This document shows positions 16,685 to 25,307 of a DNA stretch of 64,000 nucleotides, in pieces. The notes under the pieces were generated by a model, which saw only the letters and a program-made list of their open reading frames with translations, searched no databases and was not told the origin of the DNA. Source of the DNA: Nocardia sp. CC227C (GTDB taxonomy: Bacteria; Actinomycetota; Actinomycetes; Mycobacteriales; Mycobacteriaceae); NCBI RefSeq assembly GCF_030767025.1, contig NZ_JASITE010000001.1, positions 310,001 through 374,000 of the forward strand, in the 5' to 3' direction. The translations under genes and the position numbers were made by a program. Numbering within the stretch: the first letter of the stretch is position 1; each line of letters starts with the position of its first letter.

Positions 16685-17659
16685 CTACTCGGCGATCCGG
16701 ACTCCCCAGCCCGGCAGCGGCGGAGCCGCCTCGGGCAGGTGGTCGGCCGGTACCCGGCTGGGCGTCTCGGTGCGATAGGCCGGGTTGATGTGCGGATTGT
16801 CCAGCACCCAGGCCGCGCACGCCGCGGCGAGGGCGGCGGCCTCCGGATCGCGGGGCCGGGAGGCCGCCACGTCGGTGATCGTCCAGCCCTCGAAGACGTT
16901 GTAGTTCGGCGCGCGCCGATGGCCGAATTCGGTGGTCCGGGCGTCCACCCCCGTGGCCGCGGTGGGGGCGGCATCGGAGGGCGCGGCATCCACGGGGGCG
17001 GCGGTCGAGCGCACGGTCAGCCACACGGGCAGGCCGCGGGGCGGCTTCCCGGGCTGATCCTGCCGCCAGGTGTAGGTGGCCCCGGCATCGTAGGACTCGG
17101 CCACGTCCACGTCGTCCAGGCAGTACATGGCGGTGAAACCGGCGGCATCCGGCTGGATGCGCAGGATCCGGCCGAGAAAGGTGCCCGCCCAGCGCAGTTG
17201 CCAGTCCCCCTCGGCCGCCCCCGGCGGGTACGCGCCGCCATCCGGGATGCGCAGCCACTCGCCGTTGGGAATGACCTCCGCGTAACCGGGATACGCCAGT
17301 CGCGCGCCCACCGAGAGTGACAACTGCGTGCTCTCCGCGAACGCGCGCACCACGGCCGCCTCCGGCGCGCCGACGTCGATATCGCCCGCGGTGCTCCAGC
17401 GGAAGGTGTAGTCACCAGCCCAGGCCAGTGGGAATTCGTACTCCGCGGCCGTCACGGCCGTGGGGTGGGCGAGCGCGGCACCCTGGTGCATCGGGGTCTC
17501 GTCGCGGGCCGAGCACGCCACCAGTCCCAGTAACACCGCCATCGCCGCCGCGCAGCGCAACGGCCGTGACGACGCCGGGACCGGCGCACCGGCGCGTGCC
17601 GGGCCACCGGCGGGCGGCAACTCCGATGTTGCCCGGGGGAGAAAGCGACGTATCGACAT
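16685..17659 (-). CDS. Hypothetical lipoprotein
   Basis: A predicted secreted lipoprotein of 324 residues with no family I recognise. The start at MSIRRFLP gives a basic n-region, an unusually long Pro/Ala-rich stretch, a hydrophobic segment (CAAAMAVLLGLVAC) and a lipobox ending GLVAC, so the mature protein would begin at that Cys. The mature part is rich in Trp, Tyr, Pro and Asp with several acidic turns (YCLDDVDVAE) and reads like a globular surface protein; a Pro/Ala/Asp-rich linker lies near residue 245. It lies downstream of the stomatin/NfeD pair on the same strand, about 30 bases after it, so it may be co-transcribed. Confidence 0.72.
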   Translation of the reverse strand: MSIRRFLPRATSELPPAGGPARAGAPVPASSRPLRCAAAMAVLLGLVACSARDETPMHQGAALAHPTAVTAAEYEFPLAWAGDYTFRWSTAGDIDVGAPEAAVVRAFAESTQLSLSVGARLAYPGYAEVIPNGEWLRIPDGGAYPPGAAEGDWQLRWAGTFLGRILRIQPDAAGFTAMYCLDDVDVAESYDAGATYTWRQDQPGKPPRGLPVWLTVRSTAAPVDAAPSDAAPTAATGVDARTTEFGHRRAPNYNVFEGWTITDVAASRPRDPEAAALAAACAAWVLDNPHINPAYRTETPSRVPADHLPEAAPPLPGWGVRIAE

Positions 17660-17687
17660 GCTGCGACGACGATAACGCAGTCGATGA

Positions 17688-18488
17688 TCATCGCTGTGGC
17701 GGCTCCTCCATCCGCGTCGCCGCGGCCTCGGCGAGCGGGCGCAGCGCATCGGCCAGCTTCACGAACTCCATGGGTAGCGGGAAGATCAGCGTGGAGCTGC
17801 GGTCCGCCGAGATGTCGGCCATGGTGGACAGCACGCGCAGCTGCATGGCCGCCGGGCGGCGCTCCATCACCTCGGCGGCCTGGCCCAGGGTCTCCGCGGC
17901 CTCCTGCTCGCCCTTGGCGTGGATCACCTTGGCACGACGCTCGCGCTCGGATTCGGCCTGCCGGGCCATGGCGCGGCGCATGGTCTGGGGCAGCTCCACA
18001 TCCTTGACCTCCACGTGGTCCACCTTGACGCCCCACGGGTTGGTGACCTCGTCGATGATCTTCTGCAGCTGGGAGTTCACCTCGTCGCGGTTGATCAGCA
18101 GATCGTCGAGATCGGTCTGGCCGAGGATGCTGCGCAGGGTGGTCTGGGCGAATTGCGAGGTGGCCAGGACGTGGTCCTCCACGGCCACCACCGATCGCAC
18201 CGGATCCACCACCCGGAAGTAGGTGACGGCGTTGACGGTGACCGTCACATTGTCCTTGGTGATGACGTCCTGCGGCGGAATGTCCATGGTGACCGTGCGC
18301 AGCGAGACCTTCACCATGCGGTCCACGATCGGGATGATGAAGAACAGCCCGGGTCCCTTGGCACCGATCACCCGGCCGAGCCGGAAGATCACGCCGCGTT
18401 CGTATTCGTTCACGATGCGGATGGCGGCGGCCAGAATCATCAGCACGACCACCACGGCGGCTATCAGTCCGAGTATCACTTGACTCAC
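17688..18488 (-). CDS. Stomatin/slipin-like SPFH protein
   Basis: A 266-residue slipin (band-7) protein anchored by one N-terminal helix ([20 protein letters not shown]). The core includes [27 protein letters not shown], and [18 protein letters not shown], all diagnostic of bacterial stomatins, followed by a helical tail ([20 protein letters not shown]). The true start is the GTG at 18488, overlapping the NfeD stop by four bases (GTGA); a longer open frame upstream is the shadow of nfeD. Stomatin and long NfeD are a well-known operon pair in which the NfeD protease cleaves the slipin C-terminus. Confidence 0.93.
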   Translation of the reverse strand: MSQVILGLIAAVVVVLMILAAAIRIVNEYERGVIFRLGRVIGAKGPGLFFIIPIVDRMVKVSLRTVTMDIPPQDVITKDNVTVTVNAVTYFRVVDPVRSVVAVEDHVLATSQFAQTTLRSILGQTDLDDLLINRDEVNSQLQKIIDEVTNPWGVKVDHVEVKDVELPQTMRRAMARQAESERERRAKVIHAKGEQEAAETLGQAAEVMERRPAAMQLRVLSTMADISADRSSTLIFPLPMEFVKLADALRPLAEAAATRMEEPPQR

Positions 18489-19846
18489 TTCTTCTCCGGT
18501 GTGAGGGGTTCGACGACGAGGGTCAGCTCGCGCAGGTCCACCACCCGCACCCGCTGCCCGGCGCGCAGCGGCGGTCCGTCGCTGCGCACGTTCCACCACG
18601 AGCCCTCCAGCCGGGCGCGTCCGCGCTCGCCTTCGGCCTCCTCGACGGTGGTCTCCTGCCCGATCAGCGTCTGGCTGCCGGAGACGATGGGGGCGCGCCG
18701 GGCGCGCAGGGCGAGCCGTCCGGCCAGTACCGCGCCCAGCCCGACGACCACGGCCGTCGGCCACAGCACGCGCGGGTCGACGTCGAACGGCTCGTCGAAC
18801 AGCATCAGCCCGGATGCCGCGAGAGCGATGGCCCCGCCGGCGGCGAAGACCCCGATGCCGGGGCTGAACAGCTCGGCCACGAACAGCGCCACGGCCAGGC
18901 CCAGCAGCAGCAGGCCCGCGATGTTCACCGGCAGCACGGCGAGCGAGACGAAGGCGAGCGCCAGCATCACCGCGCCCAGCACGCCACCGAGACCCGCTCC
19001 GGGGCTTGCCAATTCGTACAGGATGGCGAGGCTGCCGAGGGAGAGCAGCAGAAAGGCCAGGGTGGGGCTGGCCAGGGTCTGCCGCAGCTGGGCCAACGCG
19101 CCCATGCGGTACTCGTCCACGGGGGCGTCGGCGGTCCGCAGGGTGGCCTCGGTGCCGTCGGCGAGTCGCACGGTGCGGCCGTCGATCTCGGTCAGCAGGG
19201 TGGAGCGGTCGGCCGCCACCAGGTCCACCGCGCCGATCTCCACCGCCTCGCGATCGGTGACCGCGCGGCCCTCCCGGACGGTGTCCTCGGCGAATTCGGT
19301 ATCGCGGCCCCGCTGTTCGGCGATCGACACCGCATAGGCGGCGGCGTCCTCGACGACCTTGCCCCCGGCCTCCTCGCCGCTGGCCGCGTCCACCGGGGTG
19401 GCAGCGCCGATGGTGGTGCCCGGTGCCATGGCGGCGACGTGGGCGGCGGAGGTGATGATGGATCCGGCCGAGGCCGCTCGCGCCCCCGACGGCGCGACGT
19501 ACACCACGACCGGAACCTGCGCGTCGAGGAATTCCCGCACGATCTTCCGCATGGCGGTGTCCAGTCCGCCGGGGGTGTCCAGCTCGACCAGGAAGGCGCG
19601 GCGGTTCTCCCGTTCGGCGCGCTGTATGCCGTCGCGCAGATGATCGGCGACGATGGCCGTGATGGGCCCGTCCACCGTGGTCGTGAGCACACCGCTGTCC
19701 GGCTGCTGACCGTGCGCGGTGCCGCCCAGCAGTGTGGAGGCGAGAGCGACCGCGCCCGCCAGCAGCAACAGCAGTGCGGGCACGATCGCGCTCCGGTGCG
19801 GACCGGTGTTCACTGTTCTTGGAGTGTCACGCTCGGGCGGGCGCAA
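18485..19846 (-). CDS. Long-form NfeD membrane-bound serine protease
   Basis: A 453-residue membrane protease partnered with the slipin gene that follows. After a signal peptide ([20 protein letters not shown]) comes a ClpP/SppA-like domain with [14 protein letters not shown], the nucleophile in [11 protein letters not shown] and a candidate Lys in [11 protein letters not shown]. Four to five membrane helices fill residues ~245-370, and a C-terminal OB fold carries the NfeD signature ([14 protein letters not shown]). The start is uncertain: the TTG at 19846 has GGAGG only one base away, while a GTG at 19813 has no clear ribosome binding site; both leave the signal peptide intact. Confidence 0.9.
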   Translation of the reverse strand: MRPPERDTPRTVNTGPHRSAIVPALLLLLAGAVALASTLLGGTAHGQQPDSGVLTTTVDGPITAIVADHLRDGIQRAERENRRAFLVELDTPGGLDTAMRKIVREFLDAQVPVVVYVAPSGARAASAGSIITSAAHVAAMAPGTTIGAATPVDAASGEEAGGKVVEDAAAYAVSIAEQRGRDTEFAEDTVREGRAVTDREAVEIGAVDLVAADRSTLLTEIDGRTVRLADGTEATLRTADAPVDEYRMGALAQLRQTLASPTLAFLLLSLGSLAILYELASPGAGLGGVLGAVMLALAFVSLAVLPVNIAGLLLLGLAVALFVAELFSPGIGVFAAGGAIALAASGLMLFDEPFDVDPRVLWPTAVVVGLGAVLAGRLALRARRAPIVSGSQTLIGQETTVEEAEGERGRARLEGSWWNVRSDGPPLRAGQRVRVVDLRELTLVVEPLTPEKK

Positions 19847-19889
19847 ACCTCCGGATCGTCGATCCGTGCCGGGTCCGCTCGAGCCGGTC

Positions 19890-21542
19890 CTACTTCATGT
19901 CGAGGTCACGCCGCCGGAAGGCCGCGCCGCCCGCCCCGATCAGCGCGAGGGCGACGGCGGTGAGGACGAACAGCGGGGGCCAGTTCATCGGTTCCAGCGG
20001 CAGCGCGGCGGTGTGCTCGAACGGGGACAGATCCATCACCCACCCCGGCAGGTCCATGATGGATCCGAAGAAGGCGAGGATCATCGCGAAGCCGAACAGC
20101 GCCCAGGCCGCGCCGACCGCCTGCGGTGCGACGCCGAACAGCAGCGCCGCGACCGCCAGCACCACCAGGACGGCGGGCAGGTACGCCAGGTGCGCCGCGA
20201 TCACCTTGCCGAAGTAGGAGCCGTCCCCGATGGAGACGGCCGCCGACAGCCCCAGCGCCGCACCCGCCACCAGCAGCAGTGCCGCCGCCCCGGCCGCCAG
20301 CACCCCGATCCAGCCGCCGAACAGCGCCCAGCGGCTGGTGCCGGTGGCCAGTACGGGTTCGGCGTGGCCCTTGGTCTCCTCGCCGCGCAGCGACTGCACG
20401 CCGAGGATCACGAAGATCGCCACCAGCAGGGCGTCGAAGACGGCCATGGTGCTGAGGTAGCCGTCCAGCATGCGGCTCGGATCACCACCCATGACATCGA
20501 CGACATCGTCGGGCAGATCCTCGAAGGCGTCGACCAGGGTGCTGGTGAGCGCGCCGTAGAGCAGGCCGCTCGCCGCCAGCGCCAGCGACCAGCCGATGAG
20601 ACTCGCCCGTTGGAGCCGGAGGGCGAGGGCTACGGGGGAATCGAGCCAGGCGGCGGCCTCCCGGCTGCCGCGGCGCGGCGCTACCAGACCGGCGTTCAGA
20701 TCGCGGCGTCCCGACAGCGCGTAGCCGAACGCCGCCGCCGCGAGGGCGATACCGACCGACAGCGCCAGCGGCCACCAGCGCGGGTCCACGTAGGGGCGGG
20801 TCTGCTGCGACCAGGCCAGCGGGGAGAACCAGGACAGCGCGCTGCCGCCCTCCCGGATCGTGTCCCCGGCCGCGCGCACCACATACGCCACACCGAGCAC
20901 GGCACCGGCCGCACCCGATGCGGCGCGCGAGTATTCGGTGATCTGCACGGTCACCGTGGTGATCCCGGCGAAGACCAGGCCCGCGGCCCCGACGCTCGCG
21001 CCGAACAGCAGCGCATCGCTCGTATCCAGATCGGCGACCGCGAAGCTGCCCGCGACCAGCAGGGACAGCACCGCGTTCGCGGCCACTGCCAGCAGCAGCG
21101 CGGCGGTCAGCTGCGCGTGCCGTCCCACCACATTCGCGCGGATCAGCTCGGCCCGGCCGGTCTGCTCCTCCACCCGGGTGTGCCGGGCGATGAGCAGGAT
21201 GTTCATCAGCGCGGCCAGCAGCAGGAAGTACAGCCCGTAGACGGCGACGATGACGGATTCGACGGTGGGGTCGGCCAATCCGTAGCCGGGGCCCGAGATG
21301 AGCGCACCCATGGTGCCCTCGGCGAACCGGCTGACCGCCCGCAGATCCTCCTCGGTCTTGTACACCTGCGGCAGCGCGGTCGCGTAGTACAGCCCCATGA
21401 AGGCGATGCCGATGACCCAGGCGGGCAGTTTGACGCGGTCGCGGCGCAGCATGAAGCGCAGCAGGGTGCCGGTTCCGGTGAAGGCGGTGCCGCGCCCCGC
21501 GGCGGGCCGGGCGGGCGCGGCGGTAGCGGTGCGGGTGGTCAT
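19890..21542 (-). CDS. ABC-2 type exporter permease
   Basis: Membrane subunit, 550 residues, of an ABC exporter encoded with its ATPase immediately upstream (ATGA overlap). The protein has two similar halves of about six hydrophobic helices each (for example [15 protein letters not shown] and [17 protein letters not shown]), an arrangement seen in actinobacterial permeases often annotated as exporters of polyketide-type antibiotics. Nothing in the sequence fixes the substrate; context with two drug-type regulators divergently placed suggests detoxification or export of a small lipophilic compound. Confidence 0.86.
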   Translation of the reverse strand: MTTRTATAAPARPAAGRGTAFTGTGTLLRFMLRRDRVKLPAWVIGIAFMGLYYATALPQVYKTEEDLRAVSRFAEGTMGALISGPGYGLADPTVESVIVAVYGLYFLLLAALMNILLIARHTRVEEQTGRAELIRANVVGRHAQLTAALLLAVAANAVLSLLVAGSFAVADLDTSDALLFGASVGAAGLVFAGITTVTVQITEYSRAASGAAGAVLGVAYVVRAAGDTIREGGSALSWFSPLAWSQQTRPYVDPRWWPLALSVGIALAAAAFGYALSGRRDLNAGLVAPRRGSREAAAWLDSPVALALRLQRASLIGWSLALAASGLLYGALTSTLVDAFEDLPDDVVDVMGGDPSRMLDGYLSTMAVFDALLVAIFVILGVQSLRGEETKGHAEPVLATGTSRWALFGGWIGVLAAGAAALLLVAGAALGLSAAVSIGDGSYFGKVIAAHLAYLPAVLVVLAVAALLFGVAPQAVGAAWALFGFAMILAFFGSIMDLPGWVMDLSPFEHTAALPLEPMNWPPLFVLTAVALALIGAGGAAFRRRDLDMK

Positions 21543-22462
21543 CGCGCGCTCACTCCCTGGCCGTTGCCGCCGGCGGCGAGCTCGTCGCCGTAGTGCCGCA
21601 GCATGAGTTCCTCCAGGGTGGGCGGATGGCTGGTCAGCGAGCGGATGCCGGCGGCGCTGACCCGGGCGATGGCCGCGTCGAGCGCCGCGCCGTCGACATC
21701 GAAGCGGAGGCGGCCGTCCTCGGTGGTGACGTGGTGGACGCCGTCCAGCTCCGCCAGTCCCGTGACCGGGCGGTGCGTCACGGCCTCGACCGAGGTGCGG
21801 GTGAGATGCCGCATCTCGGTGAGGGTTCCGGATTGCACGACCCGTCCCCGCCGGATGATGCTCACCCGGTCGGCGAGCTTCTCCACCTGGGCCAGAATGT
21901 GACTCGACAGCAGGACGGTCGCACCGGCGTTCTTCACCTCGTGCACCACGTCCTGGAAGACGACCTCCATCAGCGGGTCGAGGCCGGCGGTGGGTTCGTC
22001 GAGCAGGAACAGTTCCACGTTGGAGGCCAGTGCGGCGATGAGCGCGACCTTCTGCCGGTTGCCCTTGGAGTAGGTGCGCCCCTTCTTGGTCGGGTCGAGA
22101 TCGAAGCGTTCGATGAGTTCGTCGCGCAGCGGCTCGTCGAGTCCGCCGCGCAGGCGGCCGAACAGGTCGATGGCCTCACCGCCGGTGAGGTTGGGCCACA
22201 GTTCCACGTCGCCGGGGACGTAGGCGAGTCGCCGGTGCAGATCCACCGCGTCGTTCCAGGGGTCGCCGCCGAGCAGGTTCACCTCACCCCGGTCGGCTCG
22301 GAGCAGGCCGAGCAGCACTCGGATGGTGGTCGTCTTTCCCGCGCCGTTCGGGCCCAGGAAGCCGTGCACCTCGCCCCGGGCGACCTGGAGATCGAGGCCG
22401 TCGAGTGCCTGGGTGGGGCCGAAGGACTTGTGCAGTCCGGTGATGGCGATGGCGTTGTCCAT
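21539..22462 (-). CDS. ABC exporter ATP-binding protein
   Basis: ATPase partner of the ABC-2 permease, about 307 residues. Walker A is GPNGAGKTT, the signature is [11 protein letters not shown], Walker B is [12 protein letters not shown] and the H-loop His lies in LLSSHIL. A C-terminal extension of ~90 residues is typical of the drug-exporter class. I start at [10 protein letters not shown] (22462); an ATG at 22486 would add eight residues but lies inside the palindrome that I propose as operator. Neither has a good ribosome binding site. Likely repressed or controlled by the divergent MarR-like proteins. Confidence 0.9.
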   Translation of the reverse strand: MDNAIAITGLHKSFGPTQALDGLDLQVARGEVHGFLGPNGAGKTTTIRVLLGLLRADRGEVNLLGGDPWNDAVDLHRRLAYVPGDVELWPNLTGGEAIDLFGRLRGGLDEPLRDELIERFDLDPTKKGRTYSKGNRQKVALIAALASNVELFLLDEPTAGLDPLMEVVFQDVVHEVKNAGATVLLSSHILAQVEKLADRVSIIRRGRVVQSGTLTEMRHLTRTSVEAVTHRPVTGLAELDGVHHVTTEDGRLRFDVDGAALDAAIARVSAAGIRSLTSHPPTLEELMLRHYGDELAAGGNGQGVSAR

Positions 22463-22481
22463 GCGAGCAGCGTACATAGAT

Positions 22482-22497
22482 TTCATAAATTTGTGAA
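22482..22497. promoter_or_regulatory. Palindromic operator candidate between ABC exporter and regulators
   Basis: TTCATAAATTTGTGAA matches its reverse complement at 14 of 16 positions. It lies in an AT-rich island within the 92-base divergent gap, 20 bases upstream of the ABC ATPase start, where a MarR-type dimer could block that promoter. Confidence 0.6.
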
Positions 22498-22554
22498 TGT
22501 TCTAAAAGCTATGATGTAGCTACTCATCGATAACGGGAATGGGAGGTTGAACGG

Positions 22555-23076
22555 GTGTCGGCAGCGCAGGAGGATCAGCAGGAGGAGGCCGTCCTGCGGT
22601 TCGTGGAACAGTTCGCGCTGTTGCTCACCGAATCCGGCATGCCGCGCACCTCGGCGCGGGTCTTCGCCTTCGTCCTCGCCGATGACGCCGAGCGCTACAC
22701 CGCGCAGGAGCTGGCCCGGGGGCTGCGGGTGAGCCCGGCCGCCATCTCGGGGGCGGTCCGCCATCTGGTGCGGATCGGACTGCTGGGCCGCGAGCGCGAA
22801 CCCGGAGCCAGGCACGACACCTACCGCGTCTACGACGACGACGTCTGGTACGCCATCACCATGCAGCGGCAGGAGGCCCTGGATCGCTCGGTGCACTTCC
22901 TCTGCGAGGGGGTCGAACTGCTCGACCATGCCCGCCCCGGCGGCCGCCGGGTGCGCGAAACGCTGGAGTACTACCGGTTCATGCGCGCCGAACTGCCGCG
23001 GACGATGCGACGATGGCAGCAGCGCCGCCGGGAGCTGTTCGGGGACGAGTCCGCGTCCGCCGATCCGGTCGGCTGA
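22555..23076 (+). CDS. GbsR/MarR-like transcriptional regulator
   Basis: A 173-residue winged-helix regulator. The DNA-binding part spans residues ~20-95: SGMPRTSARVFAFVLADDAER, then the HTH TAQELARGLRVSPAAISGAVR and a wing with ERVPGARHDTY-like sequence (REREPGARHDTYR). The C-terminal helices would dimerise. The GTG start follows GGAGG by a suitable distance. It is the first of two paralogous regulators transcribed away from the ABC exporter, and the palindrome between them is the probable target. Confidence 0.88.
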   Translation: MSAAQEDQQEEAVLRFVEQFALLLTESGMPRTSARVFAFVLADDAERYTAQELARGLRVSPAAISGAVRHLVRIGLLGREREPGARHDTYRVYDDDVWYAITMQRQEALDRSVHFLCEGVELLDHARPGGRRVRETLEYYRFMRAELPRTMRRWQQRRRELFGDESASADPVG

Positions 23077-23092
23077 TCCGAGAGGAGTGTTG

Positions 23093-23581
23093 GTGTCGGC
23101 GAATTCGGCCGCGTCCGACCGAGGAGACGCCACCGCGCGTTTCGTCGAGAAGTTGGCGCTGGGGCTCACCGAGATGGGCTGGCCCCGGATGCCCGCACGA
23201 GTGTTCGCGGCGCTCACGATGACCGAGGAGGGCCGGATGTCGGCCCGGGAGCTCACCCAGGCGCTGTCGATCAGTCCCGCGGCGGTATCCGGCGCGGTCG
23301 CCTACCTCGACCAGGTCGGGCTGATCACCAAGGAACGCGTGCCCGGCGAGCGCCGCGACTCGTACCGGCTGCGCGACGATCTGTGGTACGCGAGCTTCCT
23401 CAAACGCGACCGCATGATGAAGATGTGGTCCGAAACCGCCGGGGAGGGTGTCGAACTCCTCGGCGAGGACACCCCGGTGGGGCGCCGGCTCGCCGAGATG
23501 CGCGACTTCTTCGACTTCTTCGCCGCCGAACTCCCGGTGCTCTTCGACCGCTGGCACGCCCGCCGGGCCGGGGAGTCCTGA
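23093..23581 (+). CDS. Second GbsR/MarR-like transcriptional regulator
   Basis: A paralogue of the preceding gene, 162 residues, with the same architecture: EMGWPRMPARVFAALTMTEEG, HTH SARELTQALSISPAAVSGAV, wing KERVPGERRDSYR. I place the start at the GTG in VSANSAASDRG, preceded by AGAGGAG; a longer open frame to the left overlaps the first regulator out of frame and is not real. The two similar proteins in tandem could heterodimerise or answer different ligands; this is inference. The gap of 16 bases implies one transcript. Confidence 0.88.
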   Translation: MSANSAASDRGDATARFVEKLALGLTEMGWPRMPARVFAALTMTEEGRMSARELTQALSISPAAVSGAVAYLDQVGLITKERVPGERRDSYRLRDDLWYASFLKRDRMMKMWSETAGEGVELLGEDTPVGRRLAEMRDFFDFFAAELPVLFDRWHARRAGES

Positions 23582-23591
23582 CGCCGACCGC

Positions 23592-25307
23592 TCACTCGCC
23601 CGCGGCGGGAACCAGTGCGAGCCGCCAGAATTCGGCATAGCGGCCGCCGCGCCGCAGCAGTTCGTCATGGGTGCCCTGCTCGACGACCCGACCCTTGTCG
23701 AGGAAGGCGATGCGGTCGGCGCTTCGCACGGTGCGCGGCCGGTGGGCGACCTGCACCACGGTGCGCCCCGCGGTGAGGCGCTCGAGGGCTGCGTGTACGG
23801 CCGCCTCGTTGAGCGGGTCCAGTGCGGAGGTGACCTCGTCCAGCAGCACCACGGGGGAGTCCTTCAGCAACGCTCGCGCTATCGAGACCCGTTGGCGCTC
23901 ACCGCCGGACAGCAGTGCGCCGCCCTCGCCGACCGGGGTGTCCCACCCCCGGGGCAGTCGGGCGACGACCTCGTCCAAGCGGGCGGCGGTGGCCGCCGCC
24001 CGGACCCGCTCCGGCTCGGCGTCGGGGCGGCCGAGCCGGATGTTCTCCTCGATGGTGCCGTCGAAGAGGTACACCTCCTGGAAGACGATGGCGATGCGCT
24101 CCATCAGCGTCTCGGTGGCGATGTCGCGCACGTCGACGCCGCCGAGGCGTACCGCGCCCGCGTCCACGTCGTGGAAGCGCGCCAGCAACTGGAGCAGGGT
24201 GGTCTTGCCCGCACCCGACGGCCCGACGACGGCGAGGCGGCTGCCCTCGGGCACCGACAGCGTCAGCTCGTCGATCACGGTGCGACCCTGCTGGCGCAGG
24301 GTGACGGCGGCGAGGTCCAGATCCCCGCGCACCGGCTCGATCGGCTGTCGCGGCTGCGGCAGCGGCGGGGTGCGCAGCACCGCGTCGAGGCGAGCGAGCT
24401 CCGCCCGGGTCGCACGCGTCGTGCCGCCGATCTCCGCCAGCGACAGCAGCGGATCGGCGCAGCGGGCGGCGAGCACCAGCACCACCAGCAGCTCGGCCGC
24501 GCCGATGGCCCCGCCCAGCGCCAGGTACGCGCCCAGCGCCAGCAGGGCGGTGAACAATGCCTGCACCGTGACCGTGAGGCCGACGATGCCGGGCAGTGCC
24601 GAGAGCGTGGAGCGGCGTGCAGTCCGCTCGAGTTCGGACAGCGCGTCGTCGAGCAGGCCGAAGCGGTCGGCGGTCCGGCCGCCGCTGCGCAGCACCGGCT
24701 GCGCCTGGAGGTATTCGATGACGCGTCCGGTGGCCTCGCTGCCGCGTTCGGCCCGTGCGGCGTCGGCGGCGGCCGTGGCGCGTCCCGCCCAGTGCTGCAG
24801 CGCCACCACGATCGGCACCGCGAGCAGCGCGGCCAGACCCAGCCGCCAATCGACGACGAGGACAACGGCCAGGATAGTCAGCGGGGTCACGCATGCGGAG
24901 ATGAAGGGGGACAGCAGGTGTGCCGCCGCGCCCATGGCTCCGAGGATGCCCTCGCCGGCCAGCGTCGACACCTGCCCGACGCGTCCGGAGTCGAACCAGC
25001 CCAGCGGCAGTCGGGCCAGATGATCGCCGAAACGGTGATAGACGCCGCGCAGCAATGCGATGCCGACGTGGAAGCCGGACAGGTCACTGCGATAGCGCAG
25101 CACGGCGTAGCCCGCGACCGCGCCCGCGAAGGCGAGCAGCCAGGGGCGGGCGTCGCCGGGACTGTCCCCGAACAGGGCGCGCAGCACGGGCACCAGCAGC
25201 GCGTAGGACAGCCCTTCGGCGACGGCCGTCGCGGTCATGAGGGCCACGGTGCGCCGCATGGGCGCGGCGTAGTCGGGACCCAGCAGTCGTAGCAGCATGC
25301 GGATCAT
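23592..25307 (-). CDS. ABC half-transporter (permease-ATPase), siderophore-importer-like
   Basis: Second half of a heterodimeric type IV ABC transporter, 571 residues: six helices in residues 1-310, then an ATPase with Walker A GPSGAGKTT, signature LSGGERQR, Walker B VVLLDEVTSALDPLNEAAV and H-loop VAHRPRTV. The D-loop wording DPLNEAAV resembles the IrtB/YbtQ group, which import ferric siderophores although built like exporters. Its ATG overlaps the stop of the partner (ATGA). Importer versus exporter cannot be settled here; no reductase domain is attached. Confidence 0.85.
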   Translation of the reverse strand: MIRMLLRLLGPDYAAPMRRTVALMTATAVAEGLSYALLVPVLRALFGDSPGDARPWLLAFAGAVAGYAVLRYRSDLSGFHVGIALLRGVYHRFGDHLARLPLGWFDSGRVGQVSTLAGEGILGAMGAAAHLLSPFISACVTPLTILAVVLVVDWRLGLAALLAVPIVVALQHWAGRATAAADAARAERGSEATGRVIEYLQAQPVLRSGGRTADRFGLLDDALSELERTARRSTLSALPGIVGLTVTVQALFTALLALGAYLALGGAIGAAELLVVLVLAARCADPLLSLAEIGGTTRATRAELARLDAVLRTPPLPQPRQPIEPVRGDLDLAAVTLRQQGRTVIDELTLSVPEGSRLAVVGPSGAGKTTLLQLLARFHDVDAGAVRLGGVDVRDIATETLMERIAIVFQEVYLFDGTIEENIRLGRPDAEPERVRAAATAARLDEVVARLPRGWDTPVGEGGALLSGGERQRVSIARALLKDSPVVLLDEVTSALDPLNEAAVHAALERLTAGRTVVQVAHRPRTVRSADRIAFLDKGRVVEQGTHDELLRRGGRYAEFWRLALVPAAGE

